DNA of 64,000 bases from assembly GCF_015291725.1 (NCBI RefSeq), contig NZ_CP030038.1, forward strand, positions 7,119,001-7,183,000, read 5' to 3'. Under the pieces are notes generated by a model. The model was not told where the DNA came from and ran no database searches. It worked only from the letters and a program-made list of their open reading frames with translations. This DNA is from Bradyrhizobium sp. CCBAU 51765 (GTDB lineage Bacteria > Pseudomonadota > Alphaproteobacteria > Rhizobiales > Xanthobacteraceae). A program made the translations under genes and the position numbers. This document shows positions 47,790 through 56,476 of this stretch, piece by piece; the stretch's first letter is position 1, and the number at the start of each line of letters is the position of its first letter.

Positions 47790-49562
47790 TTACGCTCCCG
47801 ATGCCGCCGCGAGCTGCTCCTGTCGCGCCGACCGCACGATGCTGTCGACTGCGCGGTAGGCGAACACAATCGCCGGGCCGATCGTAATGCCTGCCCCTGG
47901 GTAGATTCCACGCATCGGCGAGGTCATGTCATTGCCGCAGGCATAAAGACCTGCGATCGGCGCGCCATTTCCATTCAGGACCTGTCCCTCTGCATCGGTT
48001 GAGAGGCCGGTGGCCGTTCCAAGGGTTGCCGGGACAATTGGGAGTGCGATGAATGGGCCGGTTTTGATAGCCCCAAGGTTCGGGTTTTTCTTTCCGACCG
48101 CCGGATCTCCCAGCGTACGGTTGAAAGCCGATTCACCGCGGTTGAAGAGCGGATCGCGTCCTTCAGCTGCGTGGGCATTGTGTTCTTCAACGGTTTTTTC
48201 GAGCTCTGTCGGGTCGAGGCCCAATTCCGTCGCAAGCTCCGCAATAGTCCGGCCAATCTCGATGTAGCCCAACCGAGCATACTTCTTGATGCTCAATGTC
48301 CATGGCCAGGGGAGCAGGTATCCCATGCCCCTGAGGCGGACGAATTCCTTGTCGCAGATGAAATAGAACCGCTTGTCCGCCGGATAACCGTTGTTGAACA
48401 TGGCAAGGCAGATATCATGATACGAATTGGATTCATTGACGAAGCGCTTGGCATTTGGCCCCACCGCGATGACGCCTGGACGGCCACGATCAAGCCAGCC
48501 GTACGGGACCACTTGCAAGGAGCGGCCGCTCCTGAGGATCGAGACGGGCGTCCAGAAGCCGCTCGATGCCACGTCATTATCAATTGCCGCTCCGAGCTTG
48601 CCTGCGAGCTCAATACCATCACCAGTGACATCGCTGTGGGCGAGCGTATCATTGTGCTGGTGGGCTCCGCTGAGCTGGGCTCGCAATTTTCCGTTCCGCG
48701 CAAAGCCACCGGTTGCCAGGATCACTCCGTGCGAGGCGCGGACCCGGAGATCGGCGCCACCTCGCCTGACGATTGCGCCAGTAACTCTCCCGCCTTCCCT
48801 CGTGAGTTCGATCGCCGGGCAGCGTGGCCAGATTTCAACGCCATATCTACGAACGCTTACCAATAACCGCGCGATCAGCGCATTGCCGCCACTGAGTTCA
48901 GTGCCCCTCCTGTAGCGCAGCCGGTCGCCTGCGTAGCGGCTCACCCGGCCGAGGACGTGTTTGAACGAGGCAACCGACTGGAAGGGGTTGAGGAAGCTTC
49001 TGACCTCGCCGGACGAAATCATCATACCGCCGAGCACGACGCGAATCGGATCACCTATCAGGTCGAAATCCTTGCCAAGAAGCCGCCCGTCGTAAGGTAC
49101 TGGGCTCAGCGCCCGGCCCTTGTCGACCCCGCCGATTTGGCTCGAATGATAATCCGGAGCGGAGGCCAGTGTGAACTTGACTTCACTCCCATTCTCCAAG
49201 CTGGCGAGCGCCGTTGGGCCGTCTTCAAGATAGGCGTTCACGAACTCCGGGCGATAGTAGTTGCCAAGTTCGTGTTGCAGATAGGTCTTCGCTTTCGTAA
49301 TCGAATCATCGATTTTCGCGGCTCGGGCCTGCATTGAGCATGGAACCCAGATCATGCCGTTCGAGAGCGCGGTCGTGCCGCCAAGCCGGTTAGACTTCTC
49401 GCAGACCGTGACGCGAAGTCCGGCCTTTGCCGCATAGAGCGCTGCGGACAGTCCGGCGGCGCCGCTGCCGATCACGAGCACGTCCGTCTGCGAATCGTGC
49501 GTTGGCTTGCTCGCTTTGGAGAAGGAAGCTGCATTGTTCAATTCGGTGATCGGGCTATTCAT
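47790..49562 (-). CDS. FAD-dependent oxidoreductase (ketosteroid dehydrogenase/fumarate reductase type)
   Basis: The 590-residue protein has the FAD dinucleotide motif VLVIGSGAAGLSAALYAAKA, followed by VCEKSNRLGGTTALSNGMIW, and the C-terminal FAD segment GIYPGAGITIGPAIVFAYRA. These fit the flavoprotein family of 3-ketosteroid-1-dehydrogenases and fumarate reductase subunits. It overlaps the preceding PEP-hydrolase gene by 8 bases, so it is the last gene of a three-gene operon (51661 to 47790). The substrate is unknown. Confidence 0.85.
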   Translation of the reverse strand: MNSPITELNNAASFSKASKPTHDSQTDVLVIGSGAAGLSAALYAAKAGLRVTVCEKSNRLGGTTALSNGMIWVPCSMQARAAKIDDSITKAKTYLQHELGNYYRPEFVNAYLEDGPTALASLENGSEVKFTLASAPDYHSSQIGGVDKGRALSPVPYDGRLLGKDFDLIGDPIRVVLGGMMISSGEVRSFLNPFQSVASFKHVLGRVSRYAGDRLRYRRGTELSGGNALIARLLVSVRRYGVEIWPRCPAIELTREGGRVTGAIVRRGGADLRVRASHGVILATGGFARNGKLRAQLSGAHQHNDTLAHSDVTGDGIELAGKLGAAIDNDVASSGFWTPVSILRSGRSLQVVPYGWLDRGRPGVIAVGPNAKRFVNESNSYHDICLAMFNNGYPADKRFYFICDKEFVRLRGMGYLLPWPWTLSIKKYARLGYIEIGRTIAELATELGLDPTELEKTVEEHNAHAAEGRDPLFNRGESAFNRTLGDPAVGKKNPNLGAIKTGPFIALPIVPATLGTATGLSTDAEGQVLNGNGAPIAGLYACGNDMTSPMRGIYPGAGITIGPAIVFAYRAVDSIVRSARQEQLAAASGA

Positions 49563-50424
49563 TCGTGCCTCGGTGTGGAGTCTGCAGTGAATGCTGACGC
49601 TCTCGCGGGAGCGGAACGGCTTTGAATTCTTCGGCTGCAGCCTTCACCGCCCGCTCGATCGGGATCCGTTCGATGGAGGAGGCGCCAACGAAGCCGACAC
49701 ATCCGGTCGATCGGTAGACTTCCGAGGTATCCTGGGGCTCAGCGACTGCGCCGCCGTGGCAGAGAAGGGTGACGTCCGGGCGGACGGCCTGAGCTGCAGC
49801 ATTGATGTCGTTGATGCGCCTGATGGCCTCTTCAATCGACTGTCCCTCCTCATGCCCCACAAGCCCGCCGCGGGTTGCGCCGACATGTGGGACGATGCAG
49901 TCGGCTCCCGCCGTTACCATCGCTTTGGCGTCGTGCGGGCTTGCGACATAGGCGAGCGAGAAGATGTTCTTCTTGCGGGCCGCCGCGATCATCTCAACTT
50001 CACGCTCAAAGCCGAGCCCGACGCGGTTTCGACGCTCACGCCATTTCTCACCCATTGTTGAAATGGTCGGGTAGTTGATCACGCCGGAGAAGCCGGCAGC
50101 CCAGAACTTGTCCAGAAGGTCATCGAGGTCGAGCCGGAGGGGATCCCAGGCCTCGACACCGCCTATAACAGGAACGGAGGAGACGACATTGCGGATCTCC
50201 GCCGCTAGCTCAAGCGTCCGCGCATTGGAATCGCCGATCCGGCTCGTCGGCAGCCCCATCAACCGCGATAACCCAGTACTGTAGACCACGAGCATATCAG
50301 CCCCGCCGAGAGCTGCGCATTTTGCGACGAGCCCGCAACTGCTCGCCGCGGCAAGCACTGCCTTTCCCGCCGCAACTTGAACCGTGATCTTTGCGAGTAT
50401 TTCGGCCCGATCAAACATCCGCAC
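49555..50424 (-). CDS. Phosphoenolpyruvate hydrolase-family TIM-barrel protein
   Basis: The 289-residue protein has the TIM-barrel pattern of the PEP-hydrolase-like/TIM-barrel signal-transduction family: GGADMLVVYSTGLSRLMGLP, VIGGVEAWDPLRLDLDDLLD, FSGVINYPTISTMGEKWRER, VEMIAAARKKNIFSLAYVAS and a final GFVGASSIER. This domain is often fused with or beside the Tm-1-like domain, which is the next gene upstream here (14-base overlap). The chemistry is not established for most members. Confidence 0.75.
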   Translation of the reverse strand: MRMFDRAEILAKITVQVAAGKAVLAAASSCGLVAKCAALGGADMLVVYSTGLSRLMGLPTSRIGDSNARTLELAAEIRNVVSSVPVIGGVEAWDPLRLDLDDLLDKFWAAGFSGVINYPTISTMGEKWRERRNRVGLGFEREVEMIAAARKKNIFSLAYVASPHDAKAMVTAGADCIVPHVGATRGGLVGHEEGQSIEEAIRRINDINAAAQAVRPDVTLLCHGGAVAEPQDTSEVYRSTGCVGFVGASSIERIPIERAVKAAAEEFKAVPLPRERQHSLQTPHRGTNE

Positions 50425-51661
50425 GCGAGGACCCTCCTGGTGTCAATCGTTCGACGATCCACGATGCGGCCGCGTCTGCAAATTCCGGATCGTTGATGTG
50501 ACAATCCAGCTCGCGGGCGATAATCGAGGGCGGTAGGTTTTGCCTGACAGCGTCGAACCAGGCTCTATCGGCTTCAGGGTTTCGAAAGATTCCACCGTCT
50601 CGGTCATAGTCAGACACCCCCTTGGCCGGCCACAACACGAGGGCAGGCGCCTTTGCTTGCGAAAGGCGCTCTGCTGTGAGCCTGCCTATGCGCTCGTTCT
50701 CCGAGACGGTCGTGCGCATGAGCGTCGTGAAGGGAGTATGCGAATAGAATTGGCGTCCCTTGAACTCGGCAGGCACGCTCGAGGGAGGGCCAAAATTCAC
50801 CATGTCGACAGCTCCCGGCGCGATAAGCTGAGGTATCAACCGGTGAGAAGCTGCTTTGAGCCGATCGGGACCTGCACTGGCGGTGCCGCCGACGAGCTCG
50901 TCAGCGAGCTCGGTTGTGGTCAAATCGATCACCGCATCGAACTCACCGGCGGACACGAGCTGCTCCATCTTGCGGCCCCCGGCGCCATTGGCCGGAAAGA
51001 CAATCGCGTCGACGCCTGCCTCTGCCAGCCGCGCTACACAGCGATTTGCCGCCGGGGTCGTCACGCCAAAGGCCGTGATCGCTACAGTCTTTGTCTTCCG
51101 CCGCTCTCGAGCAGGCACATAGTGCATCGCCGCAATGGCCCGCCCTGCGTTGTCGAGAACGCGCTCGGTGAACGCGTTGATTCCGAAGAGATCGACCAGG
51201 GTCGGATAGAGGATGATGTCATTGTGGAGGGCGAGTTCGGCCAGGAGGGCTGGCCTCGCGCTGCTCACCAGCAGCTTTGGGAATCCATATGGCAAATCCG
51301 ATACAACTTCACCGAAGACTGCGCTGCCTTTGCCGCCCGCCACTCCGACGACTGCGTCGATCGCACCTGATCGCAGGAGCTCCTTGACTTCTTCACGCGC
51401 GCTTGCAGCTATTTCCCGTAAGAGCTCGGCGGGTGCAGCCACCCGTGCATCGCTGCTATCCGCCTCGCTTCTGCACCTTCTGTTTGATGTGCCTACATCG
51501 ATCGTAAGAGTCTTGCGGCCCCACTGTTCGATGACGCGCGCGAGATAAGTGCTTTCGCGGCCCTTTGTGTCCAAGGTTGCGATAATCGCGACCTTGCCCG
51601 CAAGATCGGAGGCGTGACCATCCCGGACCGACTTCTGGTCGCCCACGCAATGGTGAGACAC
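50411..51661 (-). CDS. Tm-1-like (UPF0261) protein
   Basis: The 416-residue protein begins its conserved part at KVAIIATLDTKGRESTYLAR, then TLTIDVGTS, and has GVAGGKGSAVFGEVVSDLPY, VVSSARPALL-like and ITAFGVTTPAANRCVARLAE, followed by GAGGRKMEQLVSAGEFDAVI. This is the UPF0261/Tm-1-like pattern (named from the tomato virus-resistance protein). It is the first gene of the operon, with the PEP-hydrolase family gene overlapping its end. An IS5 remnant lies less than 100 bp upstream of its start and may have altered its promoter. Confidence 0.8.
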   Translation of the reverse strand: MSHHCVGDQKSVRDGHASDLAGKVAIIATLDTKGRESTYLARVIEQWGRKTLTIDVGTSNRRCRSEADSSDARVAAPAELLREIAASAREEVKELLRSGAIDAVVGVAGGKGSAVFGEVVSDLPYGFPKLLVSSARPALLAELALHNDIILYPTLVDLFGINAFTERVLDNAGRAIAAMHYVPARERRKTKTVAITAFGVTTPAANRCVARLAEAGVDAIVFPANGAGGRKMEQLVSAGEFDAVIDLTTTELADELVGGTASAGPDRLKAASHRLIPQLIAPGAVDMVNFGPPSSVPAEFKGRQFYSHTPFTTLMRTTVSENERIGRLTAERLSQAKAPALVLWPAKGVSDYDRDGGIFRNPEADRAWFDAVRQNLPPSIIARELDCHINDPEFADAAASWIVERLTPGGSSRADV

Positions 51662-51759
51662 GATCTTCCTCCTAGACGTTTCTGGACATTTGGAGGTCTA
51701 GATCGAAGTAAAATGGCTCATAAGGCCGGATACGAGCGCGACTGGGTAAAATTGGGTAG

Positions 51760-52223
51760 GTGCCAACCGGCGCGTTGCGGACGCGCGATCTCAAGCGGGT
51801 GACGGTGGACACTACCGTGCAGCCCAAGGCCATCACCTTCCCGACCGATGCCAAGCTGGTCCATGCGGCGATCAGGGTGCTCAACCGGCTGGCCCGCGCG
51901 CATGGCCTTGAGCTGCGGCAATCCTATCGGCGCATCGCCAAGCAGGCGGCGATGATGGCGGGTCGTTATGCCCATGCCAAACAGTTCAAGCGCCATCGTC
52001 GGCAATTGCGCCTGCTGCGGTCGCGGCTCGGCCGCCCGATCCGAGACATCCGCCGCAAGATCGCCGGCCAGCCAGAACTCGAAGCTGCGTTCGAGCAACC
52101 GCTTTCGCGCGCAGGCCAGATCCGCTCCCAGGAGCAGCGGCAGCGCGGATACAAGCTTTACTCCTTCCACGCACCCGAGGTCGAATGCATCGGTAAGGGC
52201 AAGGCCTCAGCGCCGTATGAGTT
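51760..52223 (+). pseudogene. IS5-family transposase, middle part, N-terminally truncated
   Basis: The frame reads TVDTTVQPKAITFPTDAKLV, the first catalytic Asp block of IS5-type (IS1031/ISL2-like) transposases, and runs to APEVECIGKGKASAPYE. The first ~100 residues are missing. The reading frame is cut at 52223 by the IS1111-type insertion and resumes at 53616. Confidence 0.85.
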
Positions 52224-52288
52224 AATGGCATGGATCACGCCCGCTCTCAACGGCAAGGTAGAGCCCCGGCAAGAGAAGGAGCGCAAAC

Positions 52289-53331
52289 CATGTCCATACG
52301 AACATTGTCACGATCGGCATTGATCTAGGCAAGAACACATTCCATGTGGTGGGGTTCGATGCAACGGGTGCAATCATCCTACGCAAGAAGCGATCGAGAA
52401 ATCAGCTTGAGCAGTCGCTGGCCAATGTTCCGCCCTGCCTGATCGGAATGGAAGCCTGTGCAGGAGCACACCACCTGGGTCTCAAGCTCGAGAAATTAGG
52501 CCATCAAGTACGGCTCTTGCCAGCGCAGTATGTGAAGCCATACCTCAAGGGCCACAAAAATGACTTCCGTGATGCCGAAGCCATCGCAGAGGCGGCGCAA
52601 CGCCCGACCATGCGCTTTGTCCCGTTGAAATCGGCCGAGCAACTCGACTTGCAGGCGCTGCACAGAGTTCGCAGTCGATTGGTGACACAGAGAACCGCGG
52701 TCATCAATCAAATCCGAGTTTTTTGCTTGAGCGAGGGCTGCCAGTTCGGCAGGGAGCGGCAGCACTCCGATTGGCACTTCCACAGATTCTCTCGATGCTC
52801 TCGGATAACTTGTCGCCTCGAGTGGTTCGGCTCATTCAGGACCTGGCCGAAGACTGGCGCTTTCTCAAGCGGCGGGTCGCATCGATCACGAAGGAAATCG
52901 ACGAACTCGCTGATCAAGACGCACACTGTCGCCGCCTGACGAGTGCGCCGGGTGTCGGACCAATCATCTCAAGTGCGATGATCGCCGCGATCGGAACTGG
53001 TGATGCCTTCCATAAGGGCCGCGACTTTGCAGCATGGCTCGGCCTCGTACCGAAACAAATTTCGACCGGCGATCGAACCATTCTCGGCCGCATATCGAGG
53101 CGTGGCAATCGGTACCTCCGAACGCTGTTCATTCAAGGGGCCAGAGCCGCACTTCTAAGGCGTCAGAGTTGGCCCAGGCATGGCTTCGGAGCCTGGTTGG
53201 AAGCAGCATCCAAGCGGCTCCACTCGAATGTACTGGTTGTCGCCCTGGCCGCAAAACTCGCGCGCCTAGCCTGGAGCATGCTCGCAAAGGGCCGTGATTA
53301 CGACGCCAACTTCGTGGGCCACGCCGCGTAA
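52289..53331 (+). pseudogene. IS110-family (IS1111-type) transposase, frameshifted
   Basis: The first part reads IVTIGIDLGKNTFHVVGFDA and continues through KGHKNDFRDAEAIAEAA to AVINQIRVF, the DEDD domain. Near the T6 run at about 52716-52721 the frame changes by one base; the second part reads LLERGLPVRQGAAALRLALP and keeps SAPGVGPIISSAMIAAIG, FAAWLGLVPKQISTGDRTI and GRISRRGNRYLRTLFIQGAR. A clean start codon in the first frame is also missing near 52290-52310. So two lesions are visible and it is probably inactive. Confidence 0.85.
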
Positions 53332-53333
53332 GA

Positions 53334-53596
53334 CACGGCCGGGAAGGAGAAGATCCACGGTCCAACTGGAAAGGCACAACATCCCGCCGAGGTTTGCGAG
53401 ACGGAAAGGACGATGGAGCAACGGTTGCACCGACACTTCTGAAGCCTGGTTCGACGCCATGGCCCTTCTTGAGGCCGGCGAGTTATTGAGGACAGAAGTG
53501 GGCGGATATCCATAATGGCTCGAGGCGAGAGCCTCAAATCGAAGCCGGATAGATTGGCGCAGACCGCTACATCCGTTTGTCGATTCCTCTTGCAAC
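53334..53596 (+). ncRNA. Putative bridge-RNA region of the second IS1111-type element
   Basis: This 263-bp segment between the transposase stop and the right subterminal repeat has no credible gene. It contains a hairpin (gaggcgagagcctc, near 53521-53534) and matches in position and length the 3' segment of the first element (9284-9552). A guide RNA is expected here in the IS1111 subgroup. No structure was calculated. Confidence 0.4.
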
Positions 53597-53615
53597 GCGG
53601 GCGTGGTCCATAGAT

Positions 53616-54104
53616 CGGCGTCAAGGCTTCGATCGTCACCACCAATGCCCGCGCCCGGGCGGCCAGTTCGTGCTGCACGCCAAGGCGCTGCCGGGTAACC
53701 CCTATCACAGGCACACGCTCCGTGAGGTCATCAACAGCACCGAGACGCTCACTGGCTGCGGAATCGAGCGCGCCTATGTAGACAAGGGCTATCGCGGTCA
53801 CGAAACGGAAAACCCGCGCCGCGTCTTCATCTCCTGCCAGAAGCGTGGCGTCTTCGGGGTGATCAAACGCGAACTCAGGCGCCGCTCCGCCATCGAGCCC
53901 GTGATCGGTCATATGAAGACCGACGGACACCTCGGCCGCTGCCATCTCAAGGGCCGCGACGGCGATGCGGCCAATGTCGTCCTGACCGCCGTCGGCCACA
54001 ATCTTCGCCTCGTCCTCGCCTGGCTGAAGCTTCTGCTGCACCTAATCTTGAACGCTTTGATGCAGCTGCTCCCTCTTACACCTGCGCTCAAACCAGATTC
54101 TTAA
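53616..54104 (+). pseudogene. IS5-family transposase, C-terminal part, frameshifted
   Basis: It resumes with GVKASIVTTNARA, loses one base near 53660, and continues in the new frame as PGGQFVLHAKALPGNPYHRH, VDKGYRGHETENPRRVFISC, and the final catalytic region IKRELRRRSAIEPVIGHMKT. The stop is at 54102-54104. Together with 51760-52223 it is the older host element for the IS1111-type insertion. Confidence 0.85.
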
Positions 54105-54244
54105 CGGACGACTATGAGGCGTTTCGAACAGCCAGAAGCAAGCTACCGATCCTGGCGCAGTTAGTCCGACGCGTCGAAAAAGCTGGCCGCTATTCAGATA
54201 TTATCGGGCATCTGCGGCGTTCCTCCGGCCACGCTCAGGACTAG
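54104..54244 (+). other. Possible gene-end fragment
   Basis: Just after the IS5 remnant a plus-strand frame reads TDDYEAFRTARSKLPILAQL and VRRVEKAGRYSDIIGHLRRS before a stop at 54242-54244. The amphipathic composition looks like a real protein tail, perhaps the 3' end of a gene cut by the IS5 element. No family is recognised. Confidence 0.25.
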
Positions 54245-54337
54245 CGACCTAGATGTCTTGGCCACCGTCGGTTGGCGCCTTGTGGCGGCCGCCTGTGAGC
54301 GCGCGATCATCGCGCTTCGGCAGATTTCCCGTTCGTT

Positions 54338-55678
54338 TTAACGCGGACGGGTCGTTGGCAGCTCTTCGGCGTCGTCGGTTGCGATCGTCGGATCCGCCAA
54401 ATCGTAACCGAAGCCTTCGTAAACGAACGCGCTACGGATCAATTCGCAGTCACGCTCGCTGACGCCGACCTGTCGGCAGACCCTATACCAGGACTCCCCA
54501 ATGGTCGCTTTCATGCCGTCTACGATTGCCGTTGCCTCTTCTTTTGATAAGAGGAAACGTTCGCTCTGCGAGAGCAAATTGAGCCGGTTGGCGTAACGCC
54601 CCCAGTTGCCAAACGCCATCGCCAGGTCCCGGCGCTCCAAGGCAATCATCGGGTTCGGGGTGAGGTCGTATGCCGGTGATAGAGACCACGCTTGGTCCTT
54701 TGCCAAGATGGCGTGGTTACGTGGATGATCGTCGGTATTGGAGATGAGAGCGTTAAAGCACACCCGCCGAAACAGCTCTGGCAGATCTTTCGACTGAGTT
54801 CCGGATGCGGCTCGCCGAATTTCGTCAGCCAGCAGGAGATATGACCATCTTCGACGCTTATCGACAGTATCAGGCGTGTCATCGGCATCGAGCAGCGTCA
54901 AGGCGCTCACCATCCTGCTGCGGTGGTAACCCTTCTCCGCCTTATTCCGATCGAACCGTTTAATCAGGACGACATCTTTATCGCCGATCGTGGTCATCTG
55001 ACTCTCTGCGCACGAGATCCCGCACCCGCGAGCAAGGGTCAGCATGGCGTGCTCGACCCGAGGGTTATTCCATCGATCGTCGCGGTGGGGGAATTTCGCG
55101 AGCCAAAGCGCACCCTCGTCCTCGACAGTAGCCTTCGGCCGCGCACCCCCCATCGAAGTGCCCGCGCGCATCAACGCCTCTGCCTGTTCAGCGTCAGCAC
55201 CTGCTGGTGCTGCTGCTGGATCCTTCTCGGCGGCAACGATCTGGTCGGCTACTTCGATTAAACGCGCCAAGTCCAGCGTCTTGTTGAACGTACGAACAGG
55301 TGCCGGCGGTTGCACGTTGAGACCAAAACTCAAAGCGCCGGCGCGATCGTCGGGTGAATTGAGCAGATATTGAATTTCGCTCGGCGACGGATTGCCCAGA
55401 CGAGTTTCGATCAGCTTGCGTCCCCAGGCGTCCGGAGAGCTGTCGCGCAACGCGCCAAAATTGCCCCGCAGCTTCGTTGTCCGGAATGGCGGAACTTGAA
55501 TCTTGAGCTCGACCGGATCGAACTCGACGCGATCCTTTCGCTCGAGGTAGCTGCGGCCATAGACGAATTGTCCAACGGCGGCACCTTGGCGTGTCGTGTC
55601 GAGCTGATACCGCCCGGCCGTAACCGGTTCTGTCTGGCCTGGCAGCGTGATATAGACGAAACATTCCTCAGAAGGCAT
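54338..55678 (-). CDS. hipA: HipA-family serine/threonine kinase toxin (second copy)
   Basis: The ATG at 55678 (MPSEECFVYITLPGQTEPVT) is preferred over the longer frame because it overlaps the antitoxin end by 11 bases. The 446-residue protein has the N-terminal HipA domain (GQFVYGRSYLERKDRVEFDP, SSPDAWGRKLIE), the glycine-rich loop TSMGGARPKA, the catalytic loop SNTDDHPRNHAIL and the metal site SPAYDLTPN. It differs clearly from the first HipA (18727-20007), so the two modules came from different sources. Confidence 0.9.
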   Translation of the reverse strand: MPSEECFVYITLPGQTEPVTAGRYQLDTTRQGAAVGQFVYGRSYLERKDRVEFDPVELKIQVPPFRTTKLRGNFGALRDSSPDAWGRKLIETRLGNPSPSEIQYLLNSPDDRAGALSFGLNVQPPAPVRTFNKTLDLARLIEVADQIVAAEKDPAAAPAGADAEQAEALMRAGTSMGGARPKATVEDEGALWLAKFPHRDDRWNNPRVEHAMLTLARGCGISCAESQMTTIGDKDVVLIKRFDRNKAEKGYHRSRMVSALTLLDADDTPDTVDKRRRWSYLLLADEIRRAASGTQSKDLPELFRRVCFNALISNTDDHPRNHAILAKDQAWSLSPAYDLTPNPMIALERRDLAMAFGNWGRYANRLNLLSQSERFLLSKEEATAIVDGMKATIGESWYRVCRQVGVSERDCELIRSAFVYEGFGYDLADPTIATDDAEELPTTRPR

Positions 55679-56009
55679 TGCTTGGTCCCCCCCCCCGTCG
55701 CGCACGCTCGCGCTCATCGAGGCCGCTTAGAGCGAGCCCCTCCTCATCGTTCTTCGGGTTGGCAACGTCGGCAAGAGACGGGAGAAGATTCATTGCCCAC
55801 AGCATGCCGAGATACACGCCGGCACTGGTGCTCAATTTCCCGTTCTCAGCATCGGCGATGACGTGCCGATCTACGCCCAGCTTAGTTGCCAGCTCTGTAT
55901 GGCTCAGGTTGCGGCGCAGGCGCGCGGTCCGGAGATTGTTGCCCAAGCGCTTGATCGCTTCCTGAACGGCAGAGGGTGGTGCGCTGATAAACTGACTGCG
56001 AGGAGGCAT
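55668..56009 (-). CDS. hipB: HipB-like Xre antitoxin (second copy)
   Basis: The 113-residue protein has the HTH LGNNLRTARLRRNLSHTELA and TKLGVDRHVIADAENGKLST. Its C-terminal tail contains a run of Gly codons from a C10 mononucleotide tract on the plus strand (55687-55696), 9 bases upstream of the hipA ATG. A slip in this tract would change the last residues and the position of the stop relative to hipA. It is the first gene of the operon. Confidence 0.88.
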   Translation of the reverse strand: MPPRSQFISAPPSAVQEAIKRLGNNLRTARLRRNLSHTELATKLGVDRHVIADAENGKLSTSAGVYLGMLWAMNLLPSLADVANPKNDEEGLALSGLDERERARRGGGPSNAF

Positions 56010-56145
56010 GGCGTCTTAAGGCTCCATTAAAATGCTTTTTTGGCGCCTTATGGCACCAAGGAATATAACACTCCTCTTCGGCTATGTCAACTTCTTGGCG
56101 CCTTAAGCTACCGCAAAGTCGTATATTGGCGCCTTAACACGCCAA
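56008..56145. promoter_or_regulatory. Four 20-bp operators of the second hipBA pair
   Basis: Palindrome-like copies lie at 56008-56027, 56040-56059, 56095-56114 and 56126-56145. The best is TTGGCGCCTTATGGCACCAA; the third keeps only the left arm well. The first overlaps the hipB start codon. Spacings are 32, 55 and 31 bp. They share no sequence with the first hipBA operators. The stretch 56146-56476 beyond them holds no gene I can support. Confidence 0.8.
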
Positions 56146-56476
56146 AACTTCCCTAAAAGGCTGAGAATTGCCCGTGTGCACCTTGCGCCTCAACATTGGG
56201 CCCGCTCATCCGATCCCGACATGCATCAGATGGGAAACCAATTGACGGCGGCCTCGCGAGTACATAACAGGAACATCGAAGACTGCCCTTTCAACCTCGC
56301 TCAATGCGGCAAAGCCAGTTCTTTGCCAAAGAGCGGGCGATTTCTGCCCGGCTCAAAAGTGCGGATTGCGTGGAAAAGGGCGGCGACCGGCAAACAGCAT
56401 GTAGACATCGCCGCCGCAGACGGCCCAATCGCACTTGGATGATTTTCAATCGGGACCGGTCGGAATGGGGAAGTTC

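Larger units (their letters stand above)
52224..53615 (+). mobile_element. Second IS110-family element, IS1111 type, inserted in an IS5 transposase gene
   Basis: Rejoining 52223 with 53616 restores the IS5 codons for PYEFGVKASIVTTNA (at most one base is ambiguous), so the element is about 1392 bp with no clear target duplication. It carries a 15-base subterminal inverted repeat, ATGGATCACGCCCGC at 52230-52244 and GCGGGCGTGGTCCAT at 53597-53611, with one mismatch. This is typical of the IS1111 subgroup. Confidence 0.85.

Noticed and set aside
52716..52721. Programmed frameshift in the second IS1111-type transposase (T6 run)
   Set aside because: IS110-family transposases are made from one frame, and the first copy needs no shift. 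A one-base loss is simpler, and a second lesion near the start supports decay.
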